Of a DNA stretch of 39,003 bases, positions 8,170 to 16,613 are shown one piece after another (position 1 is the stretch's first letter; each line of letters begins with the position of its first letter). The notes under the pieces were generated by a model, which was not told the DNA's origin, made no database searches, and saw nothing but the letters and a program-made list of their open reading frames with translations. Position numbers and translations under genes: made by a program. Where the stretch lies: contig JBJFCE010000074.1 in assembly GCA_051888775.1 (NCBI GenBank), positions 1-39,003 of the forward strand. The letters are read 5' to 3'. The stretch comes from JBJFCE01 sp051888775. Lineage in GTDB: Bacteria > Bacillota > Clostridia > Lachnospirales > Lachnospiraceae.

Positions 8170-10596
8170 CCACTCATTCCAAAAACGTTCAATCCTTTTT
8201 CCGATCGTATCACCTGTCACGACCTCAAACTGTTCCCATTCCCGCGGAAACATACTCTGATATGCCGGCTGTAAAAAGCGATGATCCAAAAGTGCTACGA
8301 TCCCGATATCCTCCGCCGTACGGATTACACGTCCGGCTGCCTGCAGCACCTTATTCATCCCCGGATAACGATAGGCATAATCAAAACCGTTTCCACGTTC
8401 TTTATCAAAATAGTCCTTTAAAATCGTCCGTTCAAAACAGACCTGCGGCAATCCTGTTCCGACAATCACGGCACCGATCAACGCATCTTTCTTTAAATCA
8501 ATTCCTTCACTGAACATGCCTCCAAGCACGCAGAAACCGATCAGGCACTTCTCATCATCATAGCTGATTTCCATATCGATCATACTTTCCAGATCACATT
8601 CCGCATTTCCCGAAAACCGATTAAGAAATTCCTCCCGGGCGCCCTCATTCATGCTGCTTTCCTGCACAATGCACTCCATATAGGATGCATCATATTCATA
8701 CTCCATGAACAGATCATATACATTCCGTAGAAATTGATGAGACGGAAAAAATACCATATAATTCCCGTAACGCATATCTACGATCTTATGGATATATGCC
8801 GCAATCTTCCGGTATTCCTGATCTCCCCGGCTCGTATATTTGCTGGTCACATCGGATGCAATGTAAAGCCCTCTTTTTTCAGGATTAAAGGTGGAACCGG
8901 CATAGACCTCATAATCCGTTTCTAAACCGCCAAGCAGTTTTTTATAATATTGAATCGGCAGAAAAGTTGCCGAAAACAAGATACTGCTGCGTCCTCGCGC
9001 CATGCATTCCTGCAGATTCAACGACGGATCCACGCAAAACAGCTTTACCAGAAATCTGCCGTCCTCCTCGATCTGCGCATAAGGGACATAATGCTCATCC
9101 ACAAGTTCCGATATCATCAGGAAGTGCGATACCTCAAAATAAAAATCAAGTACCGCTTCCCGTTCCTCATGCATCCGGTCTCCGGCATCCGTATTTTCCA
9201 GATACTTTGCCATTGCCTCACTCAACCTGTTTAACAGCATCGTAAAGCCGCCAAGCATCGGTTCTGTCTGACCTATATCACAGCTTCGTTTTAACGTCAG
9301 AAGCTCTTTATTACATTTTTCCAATAATCCCTCAATATACGGAAGCTTTCCCTTGATCATTCGTTTAAGTTCCAAAAAGTCTTCCTTATAGAGCTGTGCG
9401 CTGTACATCTGCCGTCCGCGCTCCACCAGATTGTGTGCCTCATCGATCAGAAACAGATTGTCTCCCGATGCGCCTTCCGCAAAAAAGCGCTTCAGATACA
9501 CATGCGGATCAAATACATAATTATAATCACAAATGACCGCATCTGCGAACAGACTCATATCCAGACTCATCTCAAACGGGCAGACACGATATTTTTCCGA
9601 ATATCGCTCAATCGTCTCCCGGCTGCACCGCTCCTCATGCGTCATACAGTCATACAGACATTCATTGATCCGGTCAAAGTGTCCTTTGGCATAGGGGCAC
9701 GCATCCGGATTACAGACGGTTTCCTTCATCGGACAAATTTTCTCTTTTGCAGTCAGGATAATGCTGCGAAACACAAGACCGCCTTCTCTGAGCTTCTGAA
9801 AAGTCTCATCCGCTACCGTCCGCGTAATCGTCTTTGCCGTCAGATAAAAAATCCGTTCCGCCATTCCCTTTCCGACGGCTTTTACTGCGGGGAAAATAGT
9901 TGCGACCGTCTTTCCGACGCCTGTCGGGGCCTCCAGAAAAAGCTTCTTTTTATGATATATAGTTTGATAAACATAGGATACCAATTCCTTTTGCCCTTCA
10001 CGGTAGGCAAACGGAAATTCCAGCTGTGCAATACTCTCGGTCCGTTTCTTTTCCCAGGCAATCCGGTAATCTGCCCATTTACGGTATTCATCAATCAGTG
10101 CCTCATACCAGAGCGACAGCTCCTCAAACGAATAATGCTCATGAAAATAACGGATATTCTCCGGAAGCACCTGCTCCCGAAAAGTATCTGTATCGAGATT
10201 CACATAGGTCATGCGGACACCGATCTCAGACAATCCTTCTTTTTTGGCATACATATACGCATAACATTTTGCCTGCGCCAGATGAACCTTTACCGGCTCC
10301 TTCAGCTTTTGCACATCCCGGTACATTCCTTTGATCTCATCAATCACAACCTCAGACACCGTCTGAATGATACCGTCGGCTCTGCCTTCAATCGTCAGTG
10401 CATAATCATCAAATTGTTCCGTGATGCGAAGTGACACTTCCGCGGAATACTCCGGTCCCATATTCTTTTGTATTTCCCGATGGACCCTTCCTCCTGCCTG
10501 CATCGCCTGATCCGCCTGCGCCGCATGGCGATTGTCAAGATCTCCGCCACGCATGAGAAATTCCACCAGATTCCTTACTGAAATACGAATCTCCAC
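8164..10596 (-). CDS. RecB/Cas4-like nuclease fused to XPD/DinG-type helicase
   Basis: Large DNA-processing protein of 810 residues. Residues 1-150 carry a PD-(D/E)XK nuclease of the RecB/Cas4 type: H39, D74 in GRADG, E87 and K89 in VIDEIKG, and a QAKCYAY motif at 108-114. A superfamily 2 helicase of the XPD/DinG group follows: Walker A APTGVGKT (223-230), Cys residues in ICPMKETVCNPDACPY and ECLYDC fitting an Fe-S cluster, an IDEAHN box, and a C-terminal AAGRVIRT motif VI. The start codon is GTG at 10596 with only a weak GGGG upstream. It probably unwinds and trims damaged or replication-associated DNA. It is convergent with nfo, another repair gene. The fusion is recognisable, but its specific role is not known to me. 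Confidence 0.85.
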   Translation of the reverse strand: MEIRISVRNLVEFLMRGGDLDNRHAAQADQAMQAGGRVHREIQKNMGPEYSAEVSLRITEQFDDYALTIEGRADGIIQTVSEVVIDEIKGMYRDVQKLKEPVKVHLAQAKCYAYMYAKKEGLSEIGVRMTYVNLDTDTFREQVLPENIRYFHEHYSFEELSLWYEALIDEYRKWADYRIAWEKKRTESIAQLEFPFAYREGQKELVSYVYQTIYHKKKLFLEAPTGVGKTVATIFPAVKAVGKGMAERIFYLTAKTITRTVADETFQKLREGGLVFRSIILTAKEKICPMKETVCNPDACPYAKGHFDRINECLYDCMTHEERCSRETIERYSEKYRVCPFEMSLDMSLFADAVICDYNYVFDPHVYLKRFFAEGASGDNLFLIDEAHNLVERGRQMYSAQLYKEDFLELKRMIKGKLPYIEGLLEKCNKELLTLKRSCDIGQTEPMLGGFTMLLNRLSEAMAKYLENTDAGDRMHEEREAVLDFYFEVSHFLMISELVDEHYVPYAQIEEDGRFLVKLFCVDPSLNLQECMARGRSSILFSATFLPIQYYKKLLGGLETDYEVYAGSTFNPEKRGLYIASDVTSKYTSRGDQEYRKIAAYIHKIVDMRYGNYMVFFPSHQFLRNVYDLFMEYEYDASYMECIVQESSMNEGAREEFLNRFSGNAECDLESMIDMEISYDDEKCLIGFCVLGGMFSEGIDLKKDALIGAVIVGTGLPQVCFERTILKDYFDKERGNGFDYAYRYPGMNKVLQAAGRVIRTAEDIGIVALLDHRFLQPAYQSMFPREWEQFEVVTGDTIGKRIERFWNEWL

Positions 10597-10632
10597 TGTT
10601 TTTCCCCACGAAAACTTTTCTATAAAGTAAAA

Positions 10633-10674
10633 ACGCTCTGTAAAAGATAGTGTACCCTATCTTTTACAGAGCGT
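10633..10674 (-). terminator. Intrinsic terminator of the HPr-like gene
   Basis: An 18-bp perfect stem (10633-10650 with 10657-10674) and a 6-nt loop are followed on the minus strand by TTTTAC. It lies between the HPr-like stop at 10709 and the helicase start at 10596, so transcription of the small gene should end here. Confidence 0.8.
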
Positions 10675-10708
10675 CAATTTCTACCGGACCATCATAAATT
10701 GTTCTTCA

Positions 10709-10945
10709 TCAGCAGGCACATGCCAGAGAACGAAGCAGAGCCTCAAATTCGCTGTTATATCCGTCATATTTGACATATAACGGTTTTGCAAAATCGAGGC
10801 CAAACACTCCTACAATCGATTTTGCATCCACCACATAACTGTGGTTGGAAATATCAATATCAAAGTCGCATTTGCTTGCAGCTTTTACAAATGTTTCTAC
10901 ATCAGCCGGGCTCATCATGATTGTTTTGGTAACTAATCCTGTCAT
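10709..10945 (-). CDS. HPr-fold protein lacking the phosphorylatable His
   Basis: Small protein of 78 residues resembling the PTS phosphocarrier HPr. The second half fits well: DAKSIVGVFGLDF (40-52) corresponds to the family NAKSIMGVMSL region around the regulatory Ser. The first half lacks the GLHARPA active-site motif; MMSPADVETF (10-19) occupies that place, so no His15 equivalent exists. It therefore cannot carry phosphate in the usual way and may be a regulatory or structural relative, like the Crh/HPr-like group. The start at 10945 is preferred over the ATG at 10954 because GAAAGG then has proper spacing. It ends with an unusual Cys-rich LACAC tail. It has its own terminator and is probably monocistronic. 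Confidence 0.75.
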   Translation of the reverse strand: MTGLVTKTIMMSPADVETFVKAASKCDFDIDISNHSYVVDAKSIVGVFGLDFAKPLYVKYDGYNSEFEALLRSLACAC

Positions 10946-11165
10946 AACTATCATCCTTTCTTAGTCAAAAGCAATACATTCATTACTAATTTATGAGCAT
11001 CAATTTTTACTGTAAGCAATTATCGCACGTTTTTTTAAAAAGTAAAGTATTTTTTTCAATACAATTTTTGGCAATACAGCCCTGACGCCGACATTCTTCG
11101 ACCATATCCATTCCGTTTCGACAGGAGATCATTGAAAAATATATTCTGCTTCTTTACCGATATCT

Positions 11166-11747
11166 TTATATTTTGGCAGACATTTCAAAAAGTGTATCAA
11201 GCAGTTCGGAAACTTCCATATAATACCGATCCGGATCGTTTTCCCCGCTTATCAGATAATGCTTCATTGCCCCCTGGGATAGATATCCGGACAATTTTCC
11301 GTATACGGCATGGTCTTGTGCTGTTCCGTATACCTGTGAAAGGAAAACACGGTACTCCGACAGTTTCTGCATCAGTTCTTCGCCGATTGTTTCCGCTGTC
11401 TCCTCACACGCCGTATCCAGAAACAGCGGCATATAAGGATAATTCCCCATAATCTTTGTTTTCACTGCTTCAATCTCTTTACAATGCTTCCAAAAATTAT
11501 CGTTTCCCTGATTGACCATACCGGACAATTCCAGTTTCATATAGCGGATACTGTAATCACAGATAAAATCATACAAACCGGCTTTACTGACAAAATAATG
11601 AAACAGCAGCCCCTTACTGATCTCTGCCTCCTTGACAATCTCATCGGTACAGGCACGATAATATCCGTTTTTGGCAAATACCTTCAGTGCTGCGTTGATC
11701 ATTCTGTCCTGTTTTTCTTTTTTTAAATTCCAAAACCGTTCATTCAT
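11166..11747 (-). CDS. TetR-family transcriptional regulator
   Basis: DNA-binding repressor of 193 residues. The TetR_N helix-turn-helix covers about residues 13-60, with RMINAALKVFAKNGYY, the recognition region TDEIVKEAEISKGLLFHYF, and SKAGLYDF closing the domain. The C-terminal ligand-binding region is helical and not assignable. The start is ATG 11747 with AGAAGG upstream; the longer reading from 11837 has no ribosome site. It is divergent from the small membrane protein at 11953, with about 205 bp between them, so that gene is a reasonable target. No clear operator dyad could be picked out. Confidence 0.85.
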   Translation of the reverse strand: MNERFWNLKKEKQDRMINAALKVFAKNGYYRACTDEIVKEAEISKGLLFHYFVSKAGLYDFICDYSIRYMKLELSGMVNQGNDNFWKHCKEIEAVKTKIMGNYPYMPLFLDTACEETAETIGEELMQKLSEYRVFLSQVYGTAQDHAVYGKLSGYLSQGAMKHYLISGENDPDRYYMEVSELLDTLFEMSAKI

Positions 11748-11865
11748 GATATCGCCCTTCTGCTGACACATCTTTTGACTGGGTGAGTCGAATTTCATCA
11801 TAGCACATCCGGACTTATTTTCCAAGTAGAAAAGCATGGAAATTATGAAATTTACATATAATGAC

Positions 11866-11894
11866 TTGTGAGAAATTCCGGAATGTATTACAAT
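11866..11894 (+). promoter_or_regulatory. Promoter for the small membrane protein gene
   Basis: TTGTGA (11866-11871) and TACAAT (11889-11894) are spaced by 17 bp on the plus strand. They lie about 60 bp before the ATG at 11953. The spacer carries AATTCCGGAAT, a short dyad which could be an operator for the divergent TetR regulator. Confidence 0.55.
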
Positions 11895-11952
11895 ATTCCT
11901 AACAGATATGAGTATCGAAGTTCAACAGGCAGAATTTGAAAGGAGTTACATT

Positions 11953-12267
11953 ATGGCAAAGAAATTCGGAAAATTTTTACTTTTTACCGCCGCTGTCAGT
12001 GGTGCTGCAGCAGGCGCCTACTATTATCTCAAGAAGAAAAACGAAGCCTCTGAACCTACAGAGGACGATTTTGATGATTTTGACGATTTTAGCGATGATT
12101 CTGAGGAAGACACAGAAAAAGATACTTCCTCCAACCCTGAAGATCGCAGCTATGTGGATCTGAATCTGGATAAGGCAAAGGATGCACTTGAAAATGCCGC
12201 ATCCCAGGCCGTAGAAAAAACAGAAGAATTTTTTGATGATGAGGACAATTCCAAGGACGCTATGTAA
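11953..12267 (+). CDS. Small YtxH-like membrane-anchored acidic protein
   Basis: Protein of 104 residues. Residues 1-8 are basic, followed by one transmembrane helix at about 9-26 (LLFTAAVSGAAAGAYYYL) and a KKK stop-transfer. The remaining tail is highly acidic, with the run DDFDDFDDFSDDSEEDTEKD split by few hydrophobics, and then an amphipathic helix near 70-90. The layout resembles YtxH-type envelope proteins but the match is weak. AGGAG precedes the ATG. It is divergent from the TetR gene and followed 4 bp later by a family B hairpin element. Function is unknown. Confidence 0.7.
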   Translation: MAKKFGKFLLFTAAVSGAAAGAYYYLKKKNEASEPTEDDFDDFDDFSDDSEEDTEKDTSSNPEDRSYVDLNLDKAKDALENAASQAVEKTEEFFDDEDNSKDAM

Positions 12268-12271
12268 CCTT

Positions 12272-12423
12272 CGGAAAGGGACTGTTGCACAAAACAGAAT
12301 GCCTGCTCTGATACAGATAAACTCCACAAATTTGCGACAGCATTAGGAACGTGAGCCGAGCAAATTTATGGAGCTTATCTGTATCAGAACAGGCATTCTG
12401 TTTTGTGTGACAGTCCCTTTCCG
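12272..12423. repeat. Family B hairpin element, copy 2 (64-bp stem)
   Basis: Arms 12272-12335 and 12360-12423 pair over 64 bp with about five differences, all transitions. The loop 12336-12359 (GACAGCATTAGG then AACGTGAGCCGA) is identical to that of the copy at 237-344 at 22 of 24 positions, and the closing AAATTTGC/GCAAATTT is identical. The outer arms are unrelated to copy 1. It fills the gap between two convergent genes (12267 and 12457), a place where a bidirectional terminator would be useful. Confidence 0.85.
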
Positions 12424-12456
12424 GCGCTTAATATTAATTGCGTCCGTTTCATTTTT

Positions 12457-13875
12457 CTATCTTTTCAGGCAGATCTGCAACAATTTCAGCCCCGCACGGA
12501 TCTGATCCATTGTCAGACCGCCAAACCCAAGCAGGATCGTATGAGAAAGCCAGGATGCTTCGGTCCCTTCATGGTATTCCCGCAAATAATCCTGTAACGG
12601 ATATACTTTCAGATTCATTGCAGCGGCACGATCTGCCATTTCCTGACCACTGATCCCCCGCTTGGAAGTCAGCAGCAGATACATACCTGCATTTTCTCCT
12701 GACACGGAAAAATCCGGTTCAAAGCCGCGCAATAAGGTAAGCATCAGGTCGTGCTTCTGTCTGTAATGTTTACGCATCTTATTCAGATGCCTTTCAAAAA
12801 AACCATCCTGTATAAATTCATTTAACGTTGCCTGATCGATCCTGGATACCGTCGAGGATAAAAAACTGCATCGCTCATGATAGCGCTGCATCAGCTGCTC
12901 GGGAAGCACCATATAACTGATACGGATTGCCGGTGCGATCGCTTTGGAAAATGTCCCGATATAGATTACACGCCCGTTTCTGTCCGAAGTCTGCAAAGAC
13001 GGAATCGGCTTCCCCTGATAGCGGAATTCACTGTCGTAATCATCTTCAATCAGGTAACGGTCCTCGCCCTTCGATGCCCATGCCAACAGCTCTGTTCTGC
13101 GTCCGATCGGCATGATCCTTCCTGTCGGATACTGATGGGACGGCATCACATATGCCGTATCGGCTCCTATATCATATAATGCCCGTGCAGACATACCCTG
13201 ACTGTCCATCGCAACCGTACGCACATCGTACTCCATGGACTGCATGATATGGCAGGCTCTCGGATACGTCGGATCCTCCATTCCTACAATCCGCTTTTCT
13301 CCCAGAATATAACGGAGTAACATCAACAGATATTCGTTTCCGGCTCCGATAATTATGCGTTCCGGTTCACAACTGACACCTCTTGCAGAGTGCAGATAAC
13401 GCGAGATAGTGCGCCGAAGGTTCAGATCACCCTGTGCTGAACCGGGAGAAAAAAGCTCCAGTCTGTCATCATTCAGGGTATTCCTTGTAATCTTTCTCCA
13501 TGTATCGAACGGAAACAATGTCATATCAATCGCATTCGGCGAAAAATCAATCTGATACTGCCTTGCAGGTACTGTTTCTTTCTTCTTTTCTTCTTGCTTT
13601 TCCTGAGATTCGATCTTTAGGATGTCCTCCACCTTGCAGACAAAGTATCCCTTATATGGGCGCGCTTCAATATATCCTTCTGCCTGCAACTGGTCATAAG
13701 CAAAGATCGCCGTACTTCTGGAAATTCCAAGAGAATCCGCCAAAGAACGCGTAGAGGGAAGCCTCTCCCCATAGAGAAGCTTCCCTACTCTGATCTCAGA
13801 AACAATATATTCATAGATTTGTTCATACAATTTTTTAGAACTGTTCGGATCTAAATATACGGTCAATTCATTCAT
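12457..13875 (-). CDS. MocR/PdxR-type GntR regulator with aminotransferase domain
   Basis: Transcriptional regulator of 472 residues. The N-terminal GntR winged helix (about 10-80) contains LPSTRSLADSLGISRSTA. A charged linker (90-105) leads to a fold-type I aminotransferase-like domain with HQYPTG (247-252), IEDDYDSEF (277-285) and the PLP-binding Lys311 in GTFSKAIAPAIR. Family members sense PLP or amino-group ligands; PdxR controls vitamin B6 synthesis, but no pdx gene is in this window. The ATG overlaps the stop of the DUF2225 gene as ATGA, so the two are translationally coupled. Confidence 0.9.
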   Translation of the reverse strand: MNELTVYLDPNSSKKLYEQIYEYIVSEIRVGKLLYGERLPSTRSLADSLGISRSTAIFAYDQLQAEGYIEARPYKGYFVCKVEDILKIESQEKQEEKKKETVPARQYQIDFSPNAIDMTLFPFDTWRKITRNTLNDDRLELFSPGSAQGDLNLRRTISRYLHSARGVSCEPERIIIGAGNEYLLMLLRYILGEKRIVGMEDPTYPRACHIMQSMEYDVRTVAMDSQGMSARALYDIGADTAYVMPSHQYPTGRIMPIGRRTELLAWASKGEDRYLIEDDYDSEFRYQGKPIPSLQTSDRNGRVIYIGTFSKAIAPAIRISYMVLPEQLMQRYHERCSFLSSTVSRIDQATLNEFIQDGFFERHLNKMRKHYRQKHDLMLTLLRGFEPDFSVSGENAGMYLLLTSKRGISGQEMADRAAAMNLKVYPLQDYLREYHEGTEASWLSHTILLGFGGLTMDQIRAGLKLLQICLKR

Positions 13876-14723
13876 TTCATCTTCTGCTGCTCCTTGATTT
13901 TTGTCATCAGGAGTTCTTTCAAGTCTCTTGCCTTTTCCTTCATACGCGGATTTGTACCGGGAGATACCAGAATATTGCTGACCAGCTTTGTCGCCACATC
14001 AAACTGTTCAAACCGCAACGCCGTAACTGCGATCAGATAGTCCACGGTCGATTCATCCATTCCGCACATCGGATACCCTTCCGTCTGTCGTGCTGCCAAA
14101 AAACCTTCCAACGCGTTTCTTAAAAATTCATTCTCCGAAGCTTCATTCTCCGCTTTTTTCTTGGCATATTCCTTATCGGTCTTATCCAGATGCTCTCCCT
14201 GTCCACGCAGCAGCCATGCTGTCTTTAAACAGATATACGCCTTCTCGCTTGCCTTTGCCTGCTTTACGATTGCATTTGCAAGTGCCAGCTTATAGCGCTC
14301 CAACGCCTCCTCATAGCTGTAAATCTCATGAACCTCTTTCGGCGGCTTAAACGATTTGGAGATCACTTGGGCAATCCTCTGTGCCTGAGGTGCCGTCAGG
14401 AATTTAAAATACCGGCTGAGTGCCGAATACCCACAGTGCGGGCAAAGTATGACATCATATTTTAACATATCGATATTCTCATACTTCGGCCGAAGATCCA
14501 GATCCGTTCCGACCAATTTCGCCTTTCCGATCTTGACGGTTTTTGCCTTAAAATCTTTCTCACAGATCGGGCATGTGAATGTTTTTTCAAACACAAAATC
14601 CTGCTCCTGTGGCACACGCGGTGCCTCCGGCGCTGCTGCCTTTCCCGTCTCGGGAGTTTCATAAACATTCATGCCTTCCAGTCCGCCAAGTCCGAACTGA
14701 CCAAGACCATCCAATAAACCCAC
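13872..14723 (-). CDS. DUF2225 zinc-ribbon protein
   Basis: Protein of 283 residues matching DUF2225 in layout. A short N-terminal glycine-rich region is followed by FTCPICEKDF (C51, C54) and ILCPHCGYSA (C94, C97), a likely four-Cys zinc site, then a helical repeat region of about 180 residues resembling TPR packing. Biochemical function is not known. The start codon is GTG at 14723 with GGAGGT upstream. It is 41 bp behind glnS and coupled to the MocR gene by an ATGA overlap. Confidence 0.85.
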   Translation of the reverse strand: MGLLDGLGQFGLGGLEGMNVYETPETGKAAAPEAPRVPQEQDFVFEKTFTCPICEKDFKAKTVKIGKAKLVGTDLDLRPKYENIDMLKYDVILCPHCGYSALSRYFKFLTAPQAQRIAQVISKSFKPPKEVHEIYSYEEALERYKLALANAIVKQAKASEKAYICLKTAWLLRGQGEHLDKTDKEYAKKKAENEASENEFLRNALEGFLAARQTEGYPMCGMDESTVDYLIAVTALRFEQFDVATKLVSNILVSPGTNPRMKEKARDLKELLMTKIKEQQKMK

Positions 14724-14764
14724 AGCTACACCTCCACCATGATCTAACGCTTATCCATTCTGCT

Positions 14765-16474
14765 TCAGGATTCTTTTTTCGGTAGTACAAAAGAGCTCTT
14801 CAATGAAACGATACGGTTAAATACCAGTGCATCCTCCTTAGAATCCTTATAATCCACGCAGAAATATCCCTGTCTTACAAACTGGAAGCTTTCATATGCT
14901 TTTGCTCCCTTAATCGCCGGCTCTACATAACAATTCTTTAATACGGTCAGAGAATTCGGATTCAGATTCAGACTGCCGTCCTCTTCATTGTATACACCCT
15001 TCTCTTCGTCTATGATATTCTCATACAAACGCACTTCAACCGGTACCGCATATTTACAGGGTACCCAATGAATCGTTCCCTTTACTTTTCTGCCATCCGG
15101 ACTGTTACCGCCTTTTGACTCCGGATCATAGGTACCGTGAACTACCGTTACCCTACCGTTTTCATCCTTTTCAAATCCGGTGCACTTCACAAAATATGCA
15201 TTCATCAGACGTACTTCATTGCCCGGGAACATACGGAAATACTTCTTGGGCGGTTCCTCCATGAAATCGTCCCTGTCAATATACAGCTCTCTTGCAAAAG
15301 GAACCTTTCTGCTGCCGAGTGCTTCGTTTTCCAGATTGTTCGGAATCTCGACTTCTTCCTCCTGATCCTCCGGGTAATTATCGATCACCAGCTTAATCGG
15401 ATCCAATGCTGCCATAATACGAGGGCGCTTTGTCTTCAGATCTTCTCTGATACAGTACTCAAGCATCGCATAATCCACAGAAGAATTGCTCTTGGAAACA
15501 CCGCACAACTCCACAAACATCTTAATGGACTCCGGCGTAAAACCTCTTCTGCGCAGCGCAGCAATGGAAACCAGTCGCGGATCATCCCATCCGTCTACAA
15601 TCCCTTCCTCTACCAGCTTCTTGATATATCGCTTTCCTGTTACCACATTGGTCAGATACATCTTTGCAAACTCAATCTGTCTGGGCGGATGAGGATATTC
15701 CAGTTCCCGTACAACCCAGTCATATAACGGTCTGTGATCCTCAAATTCCAGTGTACAGATAGAGTGTGTGATCCCTTCGATCGCATCCTCGATCGGATGT
15801 GCAAAATCATACATCGGATAAATACACCACTTATCTCCCGTGTTCTGATGACTCATATGCGCCACGCGGTAAATGATCGGATCACGCATATTGATATTCG
15901 GCGAAGCCATATCAATCTTGGCACGTAAGGTCTTCTCACCATCCGCATATTTACCCGCCTTCATATCTTCAAACATCTGAAGATTCTCTTCGATGCTCCG
16001 GTCTCTGTTCGGATCATTCTTTCCGGGTTCCGTCAGAGTACCTCTGTATTCGCGCATCTGCTCCGCTGTCAGGTCAGACACATATGCCTTCCCCTTTTTA
16101 ATCAGCTTTACAGCGCCTTCATACATCTGATCAAAATAATCGGAGGCAAAAAACAATCTATCTTCCCAATCGGCACCAAGCCACTCAATATCTTTCTTAA
16201 TGGACTCTACGAACTCGGACTTTTCTTTGGTTGGATTCGTGTCATCAAAACGCATATTGAATTTTCCATGATATTTCTGTGCCAGTCCGTAATTCAACAG
16301 AATGCTCTTTGCATGACCGATATGAAGATATCCGTTCGGTTCCGGAGGGAATCGCGTATGAACAGTATCATAAACACCCTCTGCGAGATCCTTGTCTATT
16401 TCAAGTTCAATAAAATTCTTGGATACAACTTCCTTTTCTTCGGTTTTGTTTTCCATATTCTCTGCACCACTCAT
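14765..16474 (-). CDS. glnS: Glutaminyl-tRNA synthetase
   Basis: Class I tRNA synthetase of 569 residues attaching Gln to tRNA(Gln). The GlnRS form of the HIGH region is clear: PPEPNGYLHIGHAKS at 43-57, followed by RFDDTNP. The region VDGWDDPRL and LRRRGFTPESI is typical of GlnRS rather than GluRS. The KMSKS-equivalent loop reads VVTGKR in place of VMSKR; the Lys is kept but the Met-Ser is not. A two-barrel anticodon-binding domain forms the C-terminal 220 residues. Having GlnRS means that the GatCAB encoded at 24234-27534 need not serve Gln-tRNA. It is followed by DUF2225 on the same strand. Confidence 0.95.
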   Translation of the reverse strand: MSGAENMENKTEEKEVVSKNFIELEIDKDLAEGVYDTVHTRFPPEPNGYLHIGHAKSILLNYGLAQKYHGKFNMRFDDTNPTKEKSEFVESIKKDIEWLGADWEDRLFFASDYFDQMYEGAVKLIKKGKAYVSDLTAEQMREYRGTLTEPGKNDPNRDRSIEENLQMFEDMKAGKYADGEKTLRAKIDMASPNINMRDPIIYRVAHMSHQNTGDKWCIYPMYDFAHPIEDAIEGITHSICTLEFEDHRPLYDWVVRELEYPHPPRQIEFAKMYLTNVVTGKRYIKKLVEEGIVDGWDDPRLVSIAALRRRGFTPESIKMFVELCGVSKSNSSVDYAMLEYCIREDLKTKRPRIMAALDPIKLVIDNYPEDQEEEVEIPNNLENEALGSRKVPFARELYIDRDDFMEEPPKKYFRMFPGNEVRLMNAYFVKCTGFEKDENGRVTVVHGTYDPESKGGNSPDGRKVKGTIHWVPCKYAVPVEVRLYENIIDEEKGVYNEEDGSLNLNPNSLTVLKNCYVEPAIKGAKAYESFQFVRQGYFCVDYKDSKEDALVFNRIVSLKSSFVLPKKES

Positions 16475-16574
16475 AAGCCTTTACCGGTTCTTCGCCCCGG
16501 TCTCCTCCTTTTGCGCTTTTCGGTATTTCTTGTCTTAGCCCATCATAGCACAAAATCAGGGAATGAACAAGATT

Positions 16575-16613
16575 CATCCCCCGATTATTTCCCGATACAT
16601 CCCCCGATTATTT
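16575..16613 (-). repeat. 16-bp direct repeat overlapping the DHH gene stop
   Basis: CATCCCCCGATTATTT occurs at 16575-16590 and 16598-16613, a period of 23 bp. The second copy contains the TAA stop of the DHH gene (16608-16610), so the first looks like a tandem duplication just after the gene. Role unknown; replication slippage is the simplest explanation. Confidence 0.6.

Noticed and set aside
9433..10434. Long plus-strand open frame of 333 codons
   Set aside because: It is antisense to the helicase gene, which has complete motifs. Composition is typical of a shadow frame.
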